Shown here piece by piece: positions 33,336 to 37,869 of a DNA stretch of 37,869 nt (positions are counted from its first letter, which is position 1; the number at the start of each line of letters is the position of its first letter). The stretch comes from DATNFP01 sp035606335 (GTDB taxonomy: Bacteria; Bacteroidota; Bacteroidia; Chitinophagales; Chitinophagaceae), in assembly GCA_035606335.1 (NCBI GenBank), contig DATNFP010000082.1:1-37869 (forward strand), given 5' to 3'. The position numbers and the translations under genes are program-made. The notes beneath the pieces were generated by a model, which worked only from the letters and a program-made list of their open reading frames with translations, was not told the origin of the DNA and did no database searches.

Positions 33336-34277
33336 ATGAAAGCTACTTATCAGGCCGTGTTGTTATCTGGAATATTTGTTGTTATAACCTTTTGTAGCTA
33401 TGCACAGGCTGTAGATACCAGCACGTTTTATCCGAAAAATCCCATTGCCACATCGAGTGCTAGTATTATGTTACAGGGGAAAGACTCTATGCACAAACAT
33501 CTGTACCGGATGAACTATGCAGTAAGTATTCCTTTCTGTATAGTGGCTACGGCAGCAGATATCTATGCTATTCCGTATGTAATAAAAGCCAAGAAAACTA
33601 TCACTGACCAAGAACTGGCAGGCCTGAATCCAAACATTATGACTGGCTTAGACCATTATGCCTTGACGTTAGACCCATCCCAAAGGCAAACTTTTATGAA
33701 GGCATCTGATTATACTTTGCCCTTGTTAATCATTACACCTGGCATCCTTGCCTTCGATAAGCGTATAAACAGAGACTGGTTCAGGCTGCTAATTATGTAT
33801 TATGAAATGCACTGTTTAACCTTCAGTATTTATAACTATAGCTGGTTTGGACCTGCGTTCCAGAACAAATACAGGCCTGTTACTTATTACACTCAGCTAC
33901 CTGTTTCTGAGCGCAACCCGGGCAATAATCGTAATTCCATGTACAGTGGCCATGAAGCTACAGCCATAGCCTCCACATTCTTCCTGGTGAAATTATATAG
34001 CGATTACCACCCCGAGATTGGCAATAAAAAGTATCTGCTATACGTATTAGCCACCATACCGCCATTGGTAGAAGGCTATATGCGGGTAAGGGCACTGGAA
34101 CATTTCCCTTCAGATGTGCTTGTTGGCCTTGCTATAGGCGGCGCATGCGGCGTGCTGGTGCCTGAAGTACACCGGTTCAAGAATCACAAGGTCCAGTTTA
34201 ATATAAGCTCGAATCCATTTAATGGTGGTGGGGCTGGATTAGGAATGACCTGGCATATTGATCAAAAACAGCTTTAG
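33336..34277 (+). CDS. PAP2-like membrane protein, degenerate paralogue
   Basis: A 313-residue protein with a signal peptide ending near CSYAQA. PAP2 motif 1 is FQNKYRPV with Pro at the KX6RP lysine position, motif 2 is MYSGH rather than PSGH, and motif 3 is R-VRALE-H-FPS-D preceded by Met. His and Asp of the catalytic pair remain. The same substitutions occur in the 32303 gene, so the two are probably an ancient duplicate specialised away from, or inside, the PAP2 fold. Its stop codon overlaps the stop of the convergent cyclase gene by 4 bases (TTAG). Function is unknown. Confidence 0.82.
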   Translation: MKATYQAVLLSGIFVVITFCSYAQAVDTSTFYPKNPIATSSASIMLQGKDSMHKHLYRMNYAVSIPFCIVATAADIYAIPYVIKAKKTITDQELAGLNPNIMTGLDHYALTLDPSQRQTFMKASDYTLPLLIITPGILAFDKRINRDWFRLLIMYYEMHCLTFSIYNYSWFGPAFQNKYRPVTYYTQLPVSERNPGNNRNSMYSGHEATAIASTFFLVKLYSDYHPEIGNKKYLLYVLATIPPLVEGYMRVRALEHFPSDVLVGLAIGGACGVLVPEVHRFKNHKVQFNISSNPFNGGGAGLGMTWHIDQKQL

Positions 34278-35365
34278 ATATTCAGCGCGTACAACTCTAT
34301 ACGCTCACTTTTACCTTTAAGATCAACTGCTCCGATACTCTCATGTACCAGATTGGATTCCATACCATCGATAAAATCTTTTGATGCGAGATAATCATGG
34401 TTTAATTCGGTACATGCGGTGCGGATGCGCGCAGCAGTGTTCATGATATCGCCACCCATGGCAACATCTTTTTTAATAATGCCTATTTCTCCCACTGTTA
34501 TCTCACCGGTATGAATACCTGCTTTAAACGCAGGAACGATACCATATTTTTTAAGAAAATACCGATTGTTCCTTTTTATAAGGTGAGCGGCAAGCATGAG
34601 GGCATTAATACAGTTTGTCCGGTTTTCCTGACTATATTTCCATGAAACCACAATTTCATCTCCTACATATTGGTATATACGACCGTGATACTCCAGCAAT
34701 GATATAGAAACGTAGTATATAAAATCCCGGATAAAACTGAAATATTTCTGACTGTCAAGCTTTTCGGCAATTGGGGTAGAGTCTTTCAGATCCAGAAACA
34801 TCACAATACGCTTTTGTGACTTTGGGCGAATGTACCTGCCGATCATAATATCCCAGAAAACACCGGGAGAATATTTCTCGTAAAAGTCTATAGCCAACTG
34901 TGTAAAAAGAAATAATATAACCCATCCGATACTGTGATGTATGAGCCAGAGAAATGAATTAGCCATGCCGAAAAAATTTTCTATGCTATGTAAAAAAGAA
35001 TAATGCAGGCTAAATGCCGAGTAAGTGAAATGTAAAAGAAAGTTCAAAAACAGGGATGCCACAAGCAAGATGCATGTTTTCATAAAAATGCTTATCAGCA
35101 AAGAATTATCACGAAACACCTGGCGCAATTTAAAGATGAGTACATATCCCATGAGGCTACTCATGACAAATACGATGGAGCTGCGCAACAAAAGAGCGCG
35201 GACCGTATGAAAGACCAGTTGCTCATCATTACCACCAAGAGACCGAAAAACGCGAAGCCAGGTATAGTCAATGAGTGTCCAGCTGACAGCTATAAACATA
35301 ACCCATTGGAATTGGTATCTCCTGAGATAGGAAACCCCGGATTTTATGAAGCCAGAAAACCTCAT
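34274..35365 (-). CDS. Membrane-anchored class III nucleotidyl cyclase
   Basis: A 363-residue protein. About four to five transmembrane segments occupy residues 20-165, followed by a short linker and one guanylate-cyclase-type catalytic domain (about 180-355). Visible residues: metal Asp192 in FLDLKDST, second metal Asp236 in YVGDEIV, and transition-state Asn309 and Arg313 in MNTAAR. The base-binding Lys four residues before Asp236 is Gln232 (YQYVGD), so the purine specificity is unclear and cAMP cannot be assumed. The fold acts as a dimer. The start ATG overlaps the ppk1 stop (ATGA), so translation is coupled; the operon also contains a PycTM-like gene. Cyclic nucleotide signalling is therefore likely, nucleotide identity unknown. 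Confidence 0.88.
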   Translation of the reverse strand: MRFSGFIKSGVSYLRRYQFQWVMFIAVSWTLIDYTWLRVFRSLGGNDEQLVFHTVRALLLRSSIVFVMSSLMGYVLIFKLRQVFRDNSLLISIFMKTCILLVASLFLNFLLHFTYSAFSLHYSFLHSIENFFGMANSFLWLIHHSIGWVILFLFTQLAIDFYEKYSPGVFWDIMIGRYIRPKSQKRIVMFLDLKDSTPIAEKLDSQKYFSFIRDFIYYVSISLLEYHGRIYQYVGDEIVVSWKYSQENRTNCINALMLAAHLIKRNNRYFLKKYGIVPAFKAGIHTGEITVGEIGIIKKDVAMGGDIMNTAARIRTACTELNHDYLASKDFIDGMESNLVHESIGAVDLKGKSERIELYALNI

Positions 35366-37398
35366 AGCTTTTCTTTCAGATAAGTATAAATAGATAACTG
35401 GGCATTATGCGTTACTTGCGGGGTAACGGATTCTGCCACAGGCTTGTCTTGCCATAAATCCTCGCTTTCAGCCCACTGCAGGTCAAAATATCTCAACAAT
35501 TCATCCCTGCACCCGGCATCTGTTACCGCAGTGCATACTTCCATGCGATGATACAGATTTCTCGTCATCCAGTCAGAAGAGCCCATTACAATAGTCGCTT
35601 CGCTATCTTCTCCAAATATGAACAACCTACTATGTTCCAGGTAACGGCCTACCAACCGCTTCACATGTATATTATCGCTTAGCCCTTTCACCCGGGGTAC
35701 CAGGCAGCAAATACTGCGTACTATCAAGCGTATTTCAACGCCTTCTTTGTGCGCACTGTACAGTGCATCAATTATACCCGGCTCTTCCAGGCTGTTTACT
35801 TTTATGCGTATTAGACCTTTGCCTTTTTCTCTTGCGTTCTTTACTTCATGATCTATCAATTGCGTAAACTTGTCCACCATATTGAACGGCGCTACCCAAA
35901 GCTGTTTAAATACAGGTATATTATCATCACCGGGCATCTCTCTCCGTTCAAGAAAATTAAACAACAGCAATAGCTCTGCATTTATTCCTGCATCGATTGT
36001 AAGCAATGTATGGTCCGTATAAAAATGAGCTGTCTGCTCGTTAAAATTGCCCGTGCTTATAAGTGCATAAGATTGGGTTGTGTGTTCCCCACCCTTTGTC
36101 ACCAATGCGATCTTACAATGAACTTTAATACCGGGAATACTGTAGACGATCTTTACGCCGGCACTCTTCATTTTTTTACTCCAGTTGATATTGTTAGCTT
36201 CATCGAATCTCGCTTTCAGCTCTACAAAAGCCGTTACCTTCTTCCCATTACGGGCAGCGCTAATGAGGGCATTGGCAATAAGTGAATCTGCTGCTACACG
36301 GTACAATGCTATATAGATCTCTTTTACGTCAGGGTCAATAGCTGCTTGATTAAAAAATGACAGAATATAGTTGTATGAATGATATGGGAAATGCAGCAGT
36401 ATGTCTCTCTTTTCCATGGTTTTAAAAATATCCCCGACGTCTGACAGCAACACGGGTGATAATGGCTTCCATACGTTATAATTCAGCTTTTTGTCGAATT
36501 CCGGAAGCTCTGCCAGATCTTTTAGGTTCAGATACCTGCTATCTTCGAAGATACTATCATAGTTTACGTGAAAGACCGAGGCAAGATAAAGCTGCATATT
36601 GCGAGGCATGCCTTTTTCATACATAAAACGAGATGGAGTGCCGTGCTTCCGCTTATGAAGCTGCTTTTCAATTTTTTTTAAAATATTGCCCCGATAATCA
36701 TCCTCAATATCCAATTCGGCATTCCTGTTAAACTTTATCTCATATACTCCTTCTATATCAAAGCCCGGGAAAATATATTGTACATTGTTTCTGATGACAT
36801 CATCTATGAATATTATATAGTTCTTATTATTCAGGGGAGCCAGAATAAAAAAGCAACCCAGGTTGTCTGATGGCACCCTGATAATGGCATGCTGTATTTC
36901 TTCAGCTCCTTTCTTCTGTAGCGAGACGATCATATAAGGCTTGTTGGCTTCCGGCTCAAAGCTATGTGGCATATCTACACTTAAAAATACCGGCTGAACA
37001 AAAGATAATACCCTCGACAAGAATAACTCATGTACTTCTGCTATATGTTCCTTTTCCACCGATTGTTTATAATACAGAATAACACCATTCTCGGCAAGAG
37101 CAGGAATAACCAAGTGCTCCAATATGTGTTCAAAATCTTTTAGTTGCCGTTCTATCTCCGATTGTATCTTTTCCAAAAGATGTTCCGGCATTTCATTTTC
37201 TATTTTTCGCTGCGTTTTCAACTTCAGATTGGATATTGCCATTATCACCGGGTAACGTACACTAAAAAACTCATCCAGATTAGAAGAAAAAATGGACAGA
37301 AACTTAATGCGTTCATATAACGGCACATCGTCTTTAGCCGCTTCACAAAGCACACGATAGTTAAAATCAAGCCAGCTAAGATCCCTATTGTAATACAT
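35362..37398 (-). CDS. ppk1: Polyphosphate kinase 1
   Basis: A 678-residue PPK1, close to the E. coli length of 688. The N domain opens YYNRDLSWLDFNYRVLCEA, the standard start. The two phospholipase-D-like domains carry the catalytic histidines: His427 in PGIKVHCKIALV (equivalent of E. coli His435) and His589 in YLEHSRLFIFG (equivalent of His592). FVELKARFDEANNINW and STGNFNEQTAHFYTDH are also intact. It makes polyphosphate from ATP at the inner membrane and in the cytoplasm. It lies between a PycTM-like gene (8 bases upstream) and the cyclase gene (4-base overlap downstream), a single transcription unit. Confidence 0.95.
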   Translation of the reverse strand: MYYNRDLSWLDFNYRVLCEAAKDDVPLYERIKFLSIFSSNLDEFFSVRYPVIMAISNLKLKTQRKIENEMPEHLLEKIQSEIERQLKDFEHILEHLVIPALAENGVILYYKQSVEKEHIAEVHELFLSRVLSFVQPVFLSVDMPHSFEPEANKPYMIVSLQKKGAEEIQHAIIRVPSDNLGCFFILAPLNNKNYIIFIDDVIRNNVQYIFPGFDIEGVYEIKFNRNAELDIEDDYRGNILKKIEKQLHKRKHGTPSRFMYEKGMPRNMQLYLASVFHVNYDSIFEDSRYLNLKDLAELPEFDKKLNYNVWKPLSPVLLSDVGDIFKTMEKRDILLHFPYHSYNYILSFFNQAAIDPDVKEIYIALYRVAADSLIANALISAARNGKKVTAFVELKARFDEANNINWSKKMKSAGVKIVYSIPGIKVHCKIALVTKGGEHTTQSYALISTGNFNEQTAHFYTDHTLLTIDAGINAELLLLFNFLERREMPGDDNIPVFKQLWVAPFNMVDKFTQLIDHEVKNAREKGKGLIRIKVNSLEEPGIIDALYSAHKEGVEIRLIVRSICCLVPRVKGLSDNIHVKRLVGRYLEHSRLFIFGEDSEATIVMGSSDWMTRNLYHRMEVCTAVTDAGCRDELLRYFDLQWAESEDLWQDKPVAESVTPQVTHNAQLSIYTYLKEKL

Positions 37399-37406
37399 GT
37401 TTGTTT

Positions 37407-37869
37407 TTATAACGGTGAACTGGTAGAATTAGTTATGATCGCCGGATTCTTTCCGGAACTATAAATATTAAAAAGTACAGCAATAAAAAAGGCCAATACT
37501 GATACGATAAGGCTTACCATAAATACAGTGTATGCAAGACGTATCAGCTTATATTTTTTCCCTAATACTACGCCTATCTGGTGAATATCTTTGATGAGGG
37601 CACTATACATATATTCTGTATCATTCATCATTACAGACATAGCCCATTGATACTCTTCCAGGGTAGATCTATAAAAGTTCCCGAAAAAAAGAAGATTGGT
37701 TTTTTTAGCCAATATATCTTCTCGCGAGAATACACCTTCGGTTATTTTAGGACGTGTGGCCATTATTGCAATGATAATTGTGGTCATTGAAGAGCCGATG
37801 AAAATAATGGCCGGAACTGTGAGATATGGAAAATCCGGCAGTTTGTCGACAAGAACGGATATCAGAACG
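37407..37869 (-). CDS. PycTM-like (Pycsar effector, DUF5706) protein, C-terminal part, truncated by window end
   Basis: The frame runs through the right edge, so the ATG at 37785-37787 is probably internal and the N terminus is missing. The visible 154 residues carry a hydrophobic segment ending in IMATRPK, then NLLFFGNFYRSTLEEYQWAM, then DIHQIGVVLGKKYKLIRLAY, followed by a last transmembrane helix. This order (ATRP, then NLLFFG-x-F, then D-x3-ygK-Ky) is the C-terminal signature of PycTM/DUF5706 proteins, which in Pycsar defence oligomerise and damage the membrane when cCMP or cUMP binds. Many chromosomal Bacteroidota members carry an N-terminal HD domain, which here would lie outside the window. 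It is the first visible gene of the operon with ppk1 and the cyclase. Confidence 0.72.
   Translation of the reverse strand, partial: VLISVLVDKLPDFPYLTVPAIIFIGSSMTTIIIAIMATRPKITEGVFSREDILAKKTNLLFFGNFYRSTLEEYQWAMSVMMNDTEYMYSALIKDIHQIGVVLGKKYKLIRLAYTVFMVSLIVSVLAFFIAVLFNIYSSGKNPAIITNSTSSPL

Overview
The window is AT-rich chromosomal DNA from a member of the Bacteroidota, most likely of the Chitinophagales/Sphingobacteriia type (order-level placement is a guess). The phylum call rests on several markers: a DUF4249 lipoprotein end, two secreted proteins with type IX secretion C-terminal sorting domains, LytS/LytTR two-component pairs, a propeller-type sensor kinase, a Nif3 plus zinc-ribbon gene pair, and many short Lys/Ser-rich lipoprotein signals. 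I saw no rRNA or tRNA gene, CRISPR array, insertion sequence or phage gene.

Layout. 1-2756: end of a DUF4249 gene, a serine beta-lactamase-like hydrolase, and a seven-helix membrane protein with the two acidic positions of Pyr4-type terpene cyclases. 2853-6709: a LytS-type kinase and LytTR regulator overlapping by 7 bases, a small membrane protein, a six-helix membrane protein and an ion channel with an unusual pore sequence. 6781-12873 (minus): a CzcCBA-type heavy-metal efflux operon led by a small protein ending in Pro-Pro-Pro-Pro-Lys-Cys-Cys. 12997-16770 (plus): Nif3, a coiled-coil zinc-ribbon protein, then EtfB and EtfA. 16840-23457: two T9SS-exported beta-propeller proteins, an AAC(3)-I-like acetyltransferase, a cupredoxin lipoprotein and an unrecognised lipoprotein, separated by three long gene-poor stretches. 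23551-25116 (minus): a PD-(D/E)XK/DUF4268 protein and a small LETM1-like protein.

25286-30830 is the first region of special interest. A propeller sensor kinase and LytTR regulator (minus) are divergent from two small secreted cysteine-rich proteins (plus), and a third paralogue faces them on the minus strand. Upstream of that third gene are two identical 10-base direct repeats with a 22-base period. Read on the minus strand they fit the published AgrA/LytTR-type half-site pattern. This suggests an envelope-sensing system with cysteine-rich secreted outputs that I cannot match to a described family.

31154-34277 holds three PAP2-superfamily genes. The first has intact catalytic motifs; the other two have lost the first-motif lysine and altered the PSGH motif. 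34274-37869 (minus) is the second region of special interest. A gene truncated by the window edge encodes a protein ending like the Pycsar effector PycTM. It is followed 8 bases later by polyphosphate kinase 1, which overlaps by 4 bases a membrane-anchored class III nucleotidyl cyclase. Cyclase, PPK1 and a PycTM-like protein in one operon make a candidate cyclic-nucleotide signalling or defence module, though it could also be a conserved housekeeping arrangement.
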